64,000 nucleotides of DNA from Rallus limicola. Lineage: Eukaryota > Chordata > Aves > Gruiformes > Rallidae. Made by a program: the position numbers and the translations under genes. Every line of letters starts with the position of its first letter. The first letter of the stretch is position 1. Shown here one piece after another: positions 11,801 to 25,000 of this stretch. The DNA lies in the NCBI GenBank assembly GCA_022605955.1, contig JAKCOZ010000039.1:2542001-2606000 (forward strand). Direction: 5' to 3'. The notes under the pieces were generated by a model. That model ran no database searches, was not told the origin of the DNA, and saw only the letters and a program-made list of their open reading frames with translations.

Positions 11801-14800
11801 CTCATTCCTGAACCTTTGAACTCTCACCAAAAAAATTGTCAACCTGCCTGGCTGGCCACAGGATAGAGCTGTGGGTGACACATGGTGAAAGATTTAACCC
11901 AGAATGAAGGCCGAGGTGAGTACCCAACTGTTCCATTTAGACACTAATATCCTAAATCCTTGCTTAAGGGAGCTGCCAGTGAATCCCCTGCTGGCATATG
12001 TTCTGGGTCCAGCTAACGGGAGAGTTTGTAATCAGCAGTCTGACCCCTTGACCTTGTCAACGTGAATAAAATACACAAAATTGTGCCTTCTGTGCTGTCA
12101 TCTGTGGGAAGAAGCGTTACGGCCTGCTCGTCATGAAAGTGCAGCTTTAAAATAGCTCTAAATGACCTAGTCCAAGATTTGAAATCCCACACAGAGTTGT
12201 ACTGATATAATCTCTTGTGTTTAATATAAATTAGGATGAATGAGATTTTTTTTTTTTTCTGGGAATTTTAAACTGAAAATTAAGTCTGTATTTAAAGAGT
12301 GACCTAAAAAAAAAAAATCTTTAAAAAGTAAAAACCCCAAACCAGCTGTTGTGAGGCCATGATGGGTTTTTTTCTAAAAGAGAAGACCTTGAACATATTT
12401 GCTATTTGTCTCTCATCAAGTCCATATTTGAAGGAAAGCATAATCTTTACTTTCTTAGGACATGACTGTTTAACACGGGTCCTCCAGGGAAACTCTGACT
12501 CAATTAGAATTCTCTTATTAGTGTGACGCAGCGTTGTCTTTTACAAATTAGACAAAGACAAACCTTATTCGGTCTGATTGTTGTTTCAACTATCTGTTTT
12601 GCTTCCCAATTATGATGAGATGAAACAGTTCAAATTGAAAATTAGAAACGTTAACTACAGTAAGCGAGGGTAGCTTCCAAAGGAAGAGGCAGGAGATACA
12701 AGAACCTCTTTCTTTTTAGGTCAACCAAAATTTCAGCGTATGTGAATCTGCAACTTACTTTCACCTGCTCTCTTTGATGTACTTTAGCTAACTATATAAT
12801 TTTATCAGACAGTCTGTCTGGGAAGATTCAATTTTATGACAAGTGAAAGAAATATGAAAATGGTAATTATGAGGAGATTAAAGTAATGCAGTGCATGTTT
12901 AGCTCATACATTCCGAGCTGGGTATTTTTTTCTTTCTTTTACGAGTGGCCGTGGGGGGTTTGCTTTTTAAAAGAAATGCTTTTTAAGCCAGTGGAGCCTC
13001 TGAAATAATAAAAGACCTCAAATTCCTCTGAATATATTTTCAGAATTGAAATTTGGTACCTCTTTGTGTTGGAAGGAGTAACCCAGCCCATCTCAACTTT
13101 CACTTACTGTCCTGAACAATGGTCCTTTGCTGTCCTAATATCTTAAATGGATTAATGTTCTAAGAATGCTTAAATGGGATTGAGGAGCTTTCATTCACAC
13201 TTGGGACACCATTCTTTTTCATTCACAATTCCCTTCTCCGTGTTCAGCATTGGTTTTGCCTGAAGGTCAATTTAAGGACATCTTAAAAGCCTTGCCTTTG
13301 TTTCTACTTTTATTTTCTTACTTCGTAGTATGCTGAAGTAGTTCAAGAGCACTGCAAAGCATGTCAGATGCAGTTTTGTCTTCAAAAGCTCAGAATGTAA
13401 GGGCATAACCCAGTTTGCTTGCAACTAGTCAGTCACACTTTGATTTCAGAGAATGAGTACTCTTATTCAAGTGGGTAGGCGTTAGCAGAATTGGTCCATG
13501 CAGAACAATAAGTGAGTTCATGGGAGGGAAGATTTTGGGTTTTTGGTAAGACTTGAGTGTGCTTGGCCTCGTTTTCTGTTGCACAAAGAGTGGCTGACAG
13601 CTCAACCACCCTTACGTTGGGTGCTATGGAAGCAGGTTGCAGGTAAGGTGGGGAAGGTACTAATGCCTTTCCACTGTCACCCTTTCCTAGGTAGTCATAC
13701 GAAGGGGGAGTGGGGATAGGTATGAGCCCCTCTCTCTGCTGTCTCAGCTGGTGCAATGCAAATCAGTTTACCGCTGTGCATGTAGAAGTGTGCTGGCTCA
13801 GTAATTCAGTGTGCAGGAACTTAACAGTGAGTCTTACTGTTACTGTTCTTAATTATCATTCCCATTAGTAGTAGAAGGGATCTGAAGAAGAGAAGGTGGG
13901 AGTCCAGTGAACTGGGAGCAAACAACCTGGATGTCACTTCACAAGCTGTTACGGGGTGCGGCTCACAGCATTTGTCTAACTTCAGATTTAATTGTGCAGC
14001 TAATTGCTTAATTACAACAGAATCTATTTAATGTCCTACTTAAACAGCAGTGCTGTCTGGAATGAGCGCAAAAGGCAAGAAAATCAACAGCACAATTCAC
14101 AGGAAAAAATCTTGTGCTCTGGAAGAGGTGTGCCCCTTTGGACATAGAAGTGCCAATGGTCATGGACTTTTTCTTCCTCAGATCCACATTTGTGACCTGT
14201 AACCCTCTGCTGATAAAATCCTGCAGTCAAAAAGATGCATGGCAGCCCGTGCTAATACTAATAACATTCAGCAGCTACTGTCAGTTCTTTTTATATCCTT
14301 CCATTCCTGCTTTCTGCTTGCTGAGTCCACATTTTTGGCTGCCCCACCTTTTGTGGAGTGAGGTCTTTGGGACAGAAAATATCCTCTTTTTTTGGTGGTT
14401 TATAGGCCTTAAACACATAAGGGCTCTGTCCACCACAGAAACTCTAAAATCATAATACAACTAATACAAATAAGCCCAAGACACAATTTTTTTTTTTCTT
14501 CACAAATCCTTTGAAAAATAAGAGTTGGCCATGTTATCTCTTACCCATCAAGCACTAGAATATATCTATGCCGCTGAAAGATTATACTTGCTGGAGGCTT
14601 AGAAAACTTGTGACATGATTTAACTGTGCCTAGCTTTACTTTGTTTTAGCAGGTCCTAATTTAGACCGCTGAAAAGTCTGTTCTACCCAGACCTCCATTC
14701 TGAGCCAGTCCCTGAACTAATTTACAAGACAGAAGAATGGCTGAAAAACAATATGGTATAATTATATTTCTTTAACGTGGGAAGAAGATTGAGAATACTT

Positions 14801-15520
14801 TGCATGAATTGTAGCCCAGACAGTTTATTCCTGGGGCAACGGGAGCAAATACAGGCTTGAAAGATGCAGTCATCAGGGTTGGGAGAGAGGCATGGCTGTG
14901 TATAAATTACTCAGTTATAATAACGTTGTAGCTATGTGGCACAAGTAAAGGAAAAAGAAAAATTCTAGAACAAAGGCTGGTGAGAGACAGAAGGGGTAAT
15001 CCACTGGAGGGAGACAAACTGAAGAAACCATGGCACTGAAAATAAACAATGAAGTGGAAGAAAGTCTAAGAATATGTACAGTTAAACATGGTAATCCATT
15101 TGTTTTTTCTAATTAGTAGTTTATTCAGCATTCTTACTTCTCTTGCTTCCTTATCAGTATCAGGGAATCTAGATTTTGGGTTTCATTTTTGCTAAGTGTG
15201 TTACCTCAGACAAAATGTTGCTGCTAAAAATATGACATCTATATCTCACAAAGCCTGTTTGTTGGTCCTGGAAGGATTTCTCATTAACAAGTCCATGTGA
15301 AGGAGCCATCGTTTAGATTCCTACTGTTTCTTGACAGAAGGATTGTGTAGTGTGAAATATGTTTAATGATAGCAGTATTTCAGATTGCTTTTACAGCTCC
15401 AGGGGTTTGTAAACAATTGTTCAGCAATGTTCCAATTCAACAGGATTGACCAACATACGAAGTCTTCCTGATATAAATAACATAAAAGATTTTAGTACAA
15501 GATTGACAATCACATTAAGT
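5873..15520. other. Intergenic DNA, no gene seen
   Basis: This AT-rich spacer follows the VWA8 island. Open frames are all under about 115 codons and none resembles a known protein. Short simple repeats are present, such as (AAT)n at 7,035-7,053 and poly-A or poly-T tracts near 8,815-8,825, 12,247-12,259 and 14,488-14,498. Several segments (near 11,490-11,720, 12,470-12,700 and 13,930-14,070) are free of repeats, have balanced composition and are rich in homeodomain-like TAATTA cores. They are candidate regulatory elements only. No RNA gene was recognised. Confidence 0.6.
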
Positions 15521-15650
15521 TGTGGTGGATTGACTGCTGCCAATAGCCAATGCCCACACAGATGCTTACCCATTCCCAGTCCAGTGCAAGGGGAGAGTGA
15601 GTAACCAGCTGAGTGGGTGTTTGGCAGTTGGCTGAGGTCAACTCACCACA
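15521..15650. mobile_element. 130-base foldback element with LTR-like ends
   Basis: The segment starts TGTGGTGG and ends TCACCACA. Its first 41 bases (15,521-15,561) and last 42 bases (15,609-15,650) are an imperfect inverted repeat: about 30 of 41 positions pair by my hand alignment, including a shared TTGAC, AGCCAA or GCCAA, and CCCAC. Both arms resemble the terminus of the avian LTR family seen at 29,007-30,171. The 47-base centre is unpaired. The flanks taagt and gtcac show no target duplication, and the right end abuts a CR1 3' end directly. It could be an old LTR remnant, a foldback insertion derived from LTR ends, or a small unrelated DNA transposon. Confidence 0.5.
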
Positions 15651-15740
15651 GTCACAGAATCACAGAATCTTAGTCCTTCCAGACTTGCTACAAAAGTCTT
15701 CCTCATCTCAACAACATAGTTCTTGATGCTTTATTGGTGA
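15651..15740 (-). mobile_element. Short CR1 3'-end fragment
   Basis: Two tandem CACAGAAT-type units at about 15,654-15,670 followed by a TCCTTCCAGA block match the minus-strand reading of a CR1 3' terminus. Only some tens of bases are recognisable and the sequence degrades by about 15,740. It directly adjoins the foldback element on its left. Confidence 0.6.
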
Positions 15741-18700
15741 CAATTTATAACCTGGGTTGCCTTGGATTGATCTCACATGAGCAAATAGAAATTAGTCATC
15801 TAAGTTTAGGCAGCCAACAGAAGGTCCGCCTTATAGTCAGAGAAAATAAATAGATATCCTGAAGGGGCAATTCTTCTTGATCTATGGCAGGTATCTGTTC
15901 AGATGAATTGTTCTCTTGGAACATCTATTTCTTTCTAATTGGAACTTTGCCTCACTAGCTGAAGCCTGAATGGGTTACTTCAGGCAGCCAAAGCCAACTG
16001 ACTGTCAGATTTAAATTGATCCTGTTCACATGCCCTTTGAAACCTCTTCAATGGAGTCAGTAGACATGTGCTGTATTCTCCTTCAGTTGTGTTCCTCCTC
16101 TATTCCAGAATTAAAGATTATCCCTTGGTTTTGCTTTTATATTGCCAGTATTTTTTTTCTGTGTTCTGACACAGCTTCTGATAACATGTCCCCCTTTCTT
16201 CAGAAAGAGCGATTAATTATATCCATTGTATCCTGTTGGACTGCCTAAGCTGTAGGCTGAGCAGACCTAGCTAAAAACTTCATCTGTGACCCGAGATATT
16301 TTTTTCTTCTGCTTCATATGCTTACTTCACCTTTTCATAGCTAATCACCATATGTATCCCAGAGTATTTGCATTTCTCCTTTGCTGATCAAAAGGAAAAC
16401 TTTTCCCTACTTTCTTGTCAGGATAAGATGCTGATATTGTCCCATTCTACTCAAGAATATCTAATAAAAATCTGTCTTATTGTTTGCAACTCTTTTACAG
16501 CATTTGTTGTCATTGGAAGTTTTTTTGCACAGTGGGAAGCCCTAATGATTTGAAAAATTGCATTTTCAGTTAAAACCACTATGTGACTAAATAAATTCCC
16601 TCCTCCCCTCTCCTCCTCCTTGCATCTTCTTTCATTCATTCTTCCTTTCCTCTTTCCCTTCTGTCCCAAGCCTTCCAACTGTTTCTTTTAACAGATGTTT
16701 CCCACACAATCACCCACCTTCTCATTCTCCTACTTTTCTTTATACTACCACAGTTTCTCCCATGGACTGTGTCATTGCTACTGATGCATGGTGTGTTAGA
16801 CATCCCACATCAAAATCTGGTCAATAGAGCTTCAAAATTCTTTTTGAGGACAGATCCCAGCTTACTGAAGTCAACAGCAGATCTTTCCCCTGCCTAAACT
16901 AACCACTCCATCCTAAACTCGCTTTTGAGACTTGCGTTAGAGAATTGCAGTGGGTACTGAAACTTTTAACCTGGAAGGCAGGAAGCTATTGGAAAACAAG
17001 CTCTTGTTTTGCAGTCCTTCGTGGATAACACCCACGTGGATGAAGTTGCCATCTGTTGTTTTCTTGGATCCTGTCAGAATATGTGAAATAAACTGGAAGA
17101 GAGAGAGGCAAAACGACAGACAGATGCAAACGGGAAATAACGTTTGGAAATTTACCACTGAGGCCCCACAAAGCAAGAAAAGGACATGAAATGTTACGTT
17201 AAGTCTGGGAAAGACCTGCTGGGAAAATAAAGGTGATTGCACCAATCACCAAAGAGTGGTTGGAGTATGAAGAAAGCTCCCTGGCTGCCATCGATCCAGC
17301 ATTGTTAGTTTTTATTTCTTTTTCTCATAGTTTCCTAGGTATAAATGGGCTGAATGCTGGCAGTGGCAACTGGAATCGGAATCATCCCTGAGACCAAAAC
17401 AAGATGAACCAAGTAGAAGTTAGAGTAAATCACTTTCAGGCTCTAGCAGAGGAACTAAAAGTGTGATATTCCCATTAACCTCTTCTTTCAGCAAAGCTGA
17501 GGTGTAATGAGGAATCCAATCTGTCTTATAACCTGTCTCTACTTACAAGACAGGAGAAGAAAAGTTGAGGTATAGGGTTATGATCAGAGGTTTCATCAAT
17601 TTAGTGATGCCACACATATTTTCACTAAAATGCAAATAAATTTAAAAGAAAGTGGTTTAGCATTCAACACCAACATCAATTCTGTTCATGAAAATGAATT
17701 AGTGTTGTTTATCCCTGTTAAAAAAGCAGCATAGTTCTCTGTTTTCCTCCCTTTGGCTATCCATGAATATGAGGATGACATGGGAGACCTGTAAGATATA
17801 CAGAAGAGACATATATTATGTGCAATATTGCACAAGACCCAGAATTGGTATATTGTACAGAAAGCATTGTCAGAAATGTTTTAATAGCAAATACTTCATC
17901 AAGCTGCTATATCATGTTGTATACAGGAAGAGAAAAGCTAACACAGAGTTAGTTCATCTGTTAGCTTCTGAATTTAAGCAAACACTTAATATACCAGTGA
18001 TATTTATTGCTGTTAGATGTTAGGCATGTCTGTAAATAGTATTTAAATCTGATTCTCTTAAGCTGAAACAGTTTTACTGAGTCAATGATACAAGCATTTC
18101 CTGAAAAAGAAGGACATATTTCCTGTATTTTGTTAATATTTGACAGCACTGATCTTAAACCAGTAGCAACATGACACTGATTTGTAAGACAGATTTTAAA
18201 GTCACGTTGAAGTTCTGTATTACTGTGTCCCACATAAACTCGTTTACCAAGCAGCAATTACCTAATAGATTACATTTAAACCCCAAAATAGACTCTTTTG
18301 TCCTTATTTCAATAATAGAATTAAGCAGAGTTTAAAAGGAGAGAGGATCCTGCAGATGAGCCCTCATCTGGCAATGCTTTGTGCCCATACACTGAAGTTG
18401 CCTCCCTCAGTTTCAGAGCAGATAATCACCATGCTTTGGGCTCCTGAAAGTAGTGAGTTTTGACCTCAGTGCTTAACTGCAAAAAAACCCCAAACAAAAA
18501 CCCAAGAAAAACTTCCTAACTCATGTTCACAGAAAGAACAAAGCTCACTTTGAGATATTGCAAGCTTTTACAAGCTAATATCAGTATTTGCAATTGCATT
18601 CTAGTCTCTGCAGAGAGACAATGGGGAATTAGGGCTCAAAAAACTTGTACATATACTTAGTGTTACTCAACAGGAACATCTAGTCTCTGAACTTGCAGTG

Positions 18701-18755
18701 GGTGAAGTCAAATTTGTACTTCAACCTCCATAGAATAATCTTTGGCCTGAGTTTA
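15741..18755. other. Intergenic DNA, no gene seen
   Basis: Unique-looking AT-rich sequence. The open frames reach about 100 codons near 16,937-17,245 and 17,961-18,257. They lack any recognisable domain, have poor start contexts and occur on both strands, so I treat them as chance frames. A pyrimidine-rich C/T stretch lies near 16,597-16,665. Confidence 0.55.
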
Positions 18756-19010
18756 TAAAGATCACAGAACAGTAAGCACTGGAAGATCATCTGCATCAAC
18801 CCCCTGACAGAGCAGGATCACGTACAACAGGTTGCACAGGACTGCAACCAGGTGGGTTTTGAGTATCTTCAGAGAAGGAGACCCCACCACCTCTCTGGGC
18901 AGCCTCTTCCAGTGCTCTGTCACCCTTAAAGTTTTTCCTCATATTCAGATGAAATTTCATTTTATGCCCCTTGCCCCACGTCCTGTCTCTGGACACCACT
19001 GAGAAGACTC
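18756..19010 (-). mobile_element. CR1 LINE fragment, moderately diverged
   Basis: In minus orientation this carries the CR1 3' region. It begins with ATCACAGAAC at the 3' terminus, then GGAAGATCATCT, the CACCACCTCTCTGGGCAGCC block near 18,886-18,905, and the TTTTTCCTCATATTCAGAT block near 18,931-18,949. It ends near the TCTGGACACC block at about 18,990. It is more diverged than the 3.1 and 40.4 kb copies and its frame is broken. Confidence 0.85.
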
Positions 19011-22000
19011 TAGAATCTTCGTGGGTAAGGCCTCTGAAATTCTCTTAGCACCTCTTCTTTAAGTGCCACATAACTTGGTACTGCCATGTTGTAAGAATTG
19101 AGTCTTTTTACTTGTACTAATGAGCAACTAAAACTACTTCCCTGGTCATGCTCCTGGGCATTATTCTCTTTCTATTCAAATCAGCTCCTTCCTTTGTGCT
19201 TCCTTTTCTTAATCTCTTTCCAGTGCTGCATTTACAGCCCAGGGGAAGCTGTCGATCAGCTCCCCAAGTAACCAGAGCCCAAATTACTATATGGGTCACT
19301 GAAAGGTGCAGTGCCATGAAAGCTTTTTGCCTAGAACCTTCCCAAGTAGAACTTTACCAAGTACATAGTCAGTTCTTCTAATTGTAACCTCAGAATTCAG
19401 TTCCATAAGATTACAAGCATGGCGTTGCTTGAAATCCTTGTTACAAACACTTGCAAAGTCATTATTCAGGTTAATAAAATAAATTGTGACATAGAAACCA
19501 CTTTTTCTATAAACTTTTATAAAAATAAAATGTTTTAAAGTAATATTTTATATGCATCTTTATACAGAGGTACATAAATTTTACTTAAGAATAGTCAGTC
19601 CTATTCTGAGCTGTTCCTAGATTTTTAAAATCTGAGGGTTTTTATCCAGCAAAGTAAAAAGTGCAATCACTTTGTGTGTAGACACCATACCAATGACAGG
19701 GATACTTTAAAAAAGTGTGGTGATAGATGGGTGGCAATGCACGATAATGGCAAATTAAACCACCTACATCGTAGCACTTGACACATGAAAGATATTTTTG
19801 CAACATCCAGGGGAATAATAGGTTGCAGTCTCTTCCATTCTTCTCTCCCTTGAGATCCTAAGTTTCCTCTGAGGGATATGTCAGACCCAGCCAAAAAAAC
19901 GTGAACAAAGAGACAAAAATTCAGTCATGCAGCACAAATGTACCTAGATTGCTTTTATTCTTCTGATTGAGGAAAACACTTTTTCCTCTTAAAAATTATT
20001 CTCTCTTCCAAAGGGTTTTCATTCTACTTCTGCACTGTACAACCGGTTATAAAACATGAGTTATGGATTCAGCATGTTAGGAGGGGAGTTGCATAAATAT
20101 GTTAGTAATGGTGTTATTGAAACAAAAGAAATCACACACCCATGAACTGACAAAAGTCAACTATGGTATTTGTAGTAGCAGTATCAAAGCCCACTATTTC
20201 TCTTTAGTTTTAGTCTTTAATAAGATGGGACATTTTTAGTGGCAGTTGGTTGGCTTGAATTTCTCCCAAAATTGGAATAAAAAACAAGTTTCTCTGAAAT
20301 AAAGAGAAAATATGCTTTGGGTCAAAAGAAATATGTAGACAGAGGAGGATAAAAGATAATTCAGTATGCTAAAACTGGTTCAATGCAAGAGGTTTATTCA
20401 GACTTCTTTCAAACAAGATGTTAATTAACATCTCACAGGGGTTATGTTCTAAAGGGAAAACTTGCTCAGGCAAAGACACAGATGGTACAAAATAGTTTAT
20501 GTGGAATTTTCCTTCTAGGTGACAATGTGGGACTGTGTTGCATTAAGGAATGCTTTATTGTGTAGCATGAAGATGATGAGTTTTGACAAGTTAACATATT
20601 GCCATTGAATAAAGGTGTTACATTAATTTAATGGAAGGAGATATATGTTATTTTCCATGCTCCTCTCAGTCTACAGAGGCACTACCAAGAACACTGAGAG
20701 AGGCTTTTTACAAAAAAGAAATTAAGATAGACTGCACTTGTTGAAATTAGCTGCTGTCTTGTCTTATTATTTGTCAAATATCTCAACCTCACTTTTGACA
20801 ACCTATAATGGCAAGAAATGCACCTTATATGGCTATTGCAATTTGTGCACCCCTTTCCTCCTATACCTGGGAGACACTGCAATATGCATCCTTAAATTAA
20901 TGGCTTACATTCAGAAATCTGAGAGTGTCATGCAGGCCACTTAATTACATCAAGCTGGCCAATGAACATGGCTTGGAGGAGATGAAAATGCATTCTGCAT
21001 ACGTGAAAGGCAGCAGATGGATTTCTTGACTTCAGATGCAGTCAGGGGACACAAAGTGACATTTATTCCTTAAGTACCAGAAACAACAGAATTCACTAGT
21101 CTGTGTATCTGTGCATCTGTGCACTAAGGCAACAGATTGTGACTGAAAGGTTGAGCCTCCTTATGTACATGGGTGTAATTTAAATCCGTTATTATTGCGT
21201 TCCATGTTTATGTTTCTACCCTCCTAATCTGATGCTTTGGTGATGTTTTGTTGTTGTTGTTTTGATACATTTTTATGAAACCACCTGAATTTGGGGGCTG
21301 TTGTATGTTAAAGGTTACTGAATTCCAAATCTCCTCTGCCTCAATAAACTTTTTAACCCTTGGGGAAGAAAATTTACGAATTGAGGTTGTGTTCAAGATG
21401 TGGATGTGATGTACAGCAAAACCTAATGGATGGATGCTAGGCACAGGCAAAGAAACAACACAAATAACAAGATTGGATTGACCATTATCTATTTGAAAGT
21501 TGTCTGGCATGATGCCTCTGCTGCCTTTCATGTCTCTCTAATTTTCTTCTGTTTTGTACAAATAAAAATAGGTATAATAACTGTGCTTGTTTTGCCTGTA
21601 TTTTCCAGGCGTACACACCTCTACTGTATTTTTTCCAAATTATTTTTCCAGTTTTCTTCAAATGGAGGTACTTTTTAACTTCCATTTTATGACTCTGAAG
21701 CTCTTTTCCACCCATTTTTCAAAACAGTTCTCTCATTTGTACTAAAATTTTCAATCAGGTATTTTCTTGAGCTTGCAGAATAGCCATGATCTAGCAGAAG
21801 TAAACAAATGAAACACCTCACCCTTACGACTGAGCATAAACCATTTACACTGCGTTTTATGGATGCCTAAAAATCACTGTGCAATGCTGCAATCCATGCA
21901 TGAAGAACTAATTTCAGCTTCAGTGCCTTTCCATGGAGCTGCAGAAAGGATACATTTAGTCTGACCATTGTTAAGTGAGCAAGAGTGTGTCTTTCCTACA

Positions 22001-25000
22001 TTCTCATTTATTTATGTCTTCTTTATCCACTTGCTTACTTGAGGTGGAAAGGAATGGGAATGGCTGAGTGAATTAGAAAGCTATATGGGAAAAAGAAACC
22101 TAAATACTCTTTTCACTTCTTTGCTGATGGGAAGGCTGTGCAGAGGCTCACAGAGCACACCAACTGTAACATATGTAGAGACAGCGCGATGGCTGCTAGA
22201 TACATATGCTCCTCCTCTGTTCAGCTCCTGTCTTCCTTTCCCTCTAACTAGCTTTCAGTAGACTCACATTTGCATTTTACCTCCTTTGAAATGTCATCTC
22301 CTTCCTGCTGCTCAGTTCCACCAACATATCTCCCGTTACTTCCACTTCCCTTCCCATAAGGGATAAATATAGCTGAATAACTGCCTGCCTTTGTCACTTT
22401 TGTGCTGTGGTCCCAGTCCCCTGTGGTAACACTGGCTCACGCATTGATTTTGCCCTGGAGAATTCAAAACCACTGGCTACATGGAAGCAGGAGGAGGGAT
22501 GAAAAGAGATGCTGCTCTGCCCAATTACAGAAGGCAAAGAGTGCTAAAGTTCGCATTCTTATGGCAAAGGAGGTGTTGATGTGATGGGACTCATCCCATG
22601 CACATCTATGGCGTGAATCAGCTTAGAACAGATGGCTGAGGTCTTGCACTTCTCCACCCTTCTGCACTTAGCAGGAGAGTCAATTTAAAAAAAAAAAAAA
22701 AGAAAAGCTTGATGCACCCTTGAGGGAAAGTTAGCTGATAAAATCAGTAATGAAGTACCTCCACTTTGCTGTTTGTCCTCATTTAATTTGCTAAGCAAAA
22801 ATTTTCCTGGGTCCATGTGGTGCCTTAATTTAAAAATGTTCCCATTTCTTTGGCAGCTGCATCTTCCTCAGCTTCTGTGATTCAACGTGTAAAATTGATA
22901 TCAGTCCTAGGCAGGCTCTGCATGCTTTTACCCCGTGATCTCCGAGGAAGCTGATCTTATCCCCGTAACTGTGGATTATTAAGGCTCCCCAAGAAACTGG
23001 AAGCTACAGACACATGTGGATAACCTTTTTAGACAGGTCCACTTCAAAGGAGTCATATCTGAGAGAATAAGATCCGAGTAAGCAACATGTTTGATCTCAC
23101 AGTAAACAACCAGCTTATAAAAATAGTGAAAAAAACCCTCTTACAGGTTCTGCACAGCTCTGTTTGAAGACCCATTCTGTAATATCAGGTAGTAAACACT
23201 GGCTGAAGGCAAAGCTGGCAGCTCTGCTTCCCTCCTCTGAGAAGCCTCTCTTCTCACAGACACTGGACTTAGGAAAGCCTGGTAGGGCTCATCTTCACTC
23301 ACCCCTAAAGATGTGCCTAACCACTCCTTCACCCTTCTAGAGGCCAAAGGAAGATTTCTGCAACCAGAGCAGAGTGCCTGAGGAATGTTCAGACTATGGC
23401 TTTACCTTTTTCCCCGTTAGCCTAGTGAGGGAGTGTTACAAGTTTTAATGGTAAAGGTGATTCTGCAAAATTCTGCATGTCAGTGTCCTGTTGGTCCCTG
23501 AATCTGTTGCTGTAACCCAAAGCAAAATAATCTGCTTGTGTGGCTTTTAGGAAGAAGTCAAATCCTGCAAGTTCTATTTATACATCTAGATGAGTTGATG
23601 AAAGGGGGTAACTGTATCCTAAATACTTGGAACTGTTATTCATTGCATCATTAACAGCAGCAATGGTGCTTTGCACCCCTTTAGACATGCGGTTTTCCAA
23701 TGACTTATCAAACAAAATGCATTTTCTTCCCTCTTCTAAGGGGTTTGGGTGGGGGGAATTTTTGTGAGCAGCCTGGTACAGAGAGGTGTGGGCTCATGGA
23801 AAAATTACAGACCTGGCATTTGGATGAAAGTCTGCTTCTCCCTGGGACCCATGTTATAGGATTCAGTTCTCTGATACCAAGAAGGATGATGTAAAGGAAG
23901 GATACTCACTGAAGAGTCTTGGTGCATCTATAAGCAGGATTTTATGCTTCCCCCAAGAAAATAACTCCACCAGTAGCTCAAAGGTGTATGGCTCATGAGC
24001 AGGCACTGATGAATGGATAAAGTTTTCCTTGCTATGGTAGTTTTAAGGATGATGCTACATGAGGCAGAAGAGCTGGTAGCATCTCCTGGCTCGCAGAATG
24101 ATTTCACTGCTAGGGTTGCCAGGGCCTTGTTGTTTGAAAGGATGTGTTTGGAAATATAACAGAGAAATTCCTTAAAATACAGATGAGTTATTTTGCGTCT
24201 CCCACAAAGATCTGAACATGTTTCCCACACCAGACAAGATAGGTATGCAGAGATAACAGTCAACATGTTTCGTCAACTAAGCCATGTTCATGTTGACCGA
24301 CTTCTCTATTTTTAGTCCTGTATGGATGGGAAGTAAAAGGTAATGAATGTGTCAAGCTACTACAAAGGGTAACAACAAATGAAGACTATAAAGAAATATC
24401 AACTAGCTTCTCATCTGGTGAGTAGTGAGTACCTGAAGTTGGAATGAGTCAGGAGGTAAAACAGGTTGTAATGAGAGACTGGCTCAAACTGGACATTTGC
24501 ACAACAGGACCTTATTGAGTTTGCACAGACCGCCTTAATTTTGGCATTTCTTACCTCTATGACTGCTTCCTTTTGTAGCCTCAACATTCTTTTAAGGCAA
24601 TTACTCCACTGTATGCAACACACAGCTCATATTAAAAACTTAGGCAGCTTATTTATGGAGGCACAGTCTGTCAATGGAAACATTGAATACTATGTGGGTT
24701 AAGGAATGTTAAAGAAGAGTTTCTTGAGGGACACATGGGTGGTATTCCCTGGAACACATCCTGAAGTATTTTTAGCGGTGTAGTTTCTCAATGTGGGATG
24801 AAAATAAGCCCAAAAAAAAAAAAAAAAAAGCAAAATGTATCCTATGTACATTCTGAAACTACATGAGAATGTAAGCCCCTGAACCTCACAGTAAAAGAAG
24901 AAAAAAAATAATCAGACCTAGTCTGTATTTTTATTAACTGGTGCTCTCCAGAGTCTTCAAGATGATACTCCAAAAACTACACAGTAAGGCTGTGTACTTT

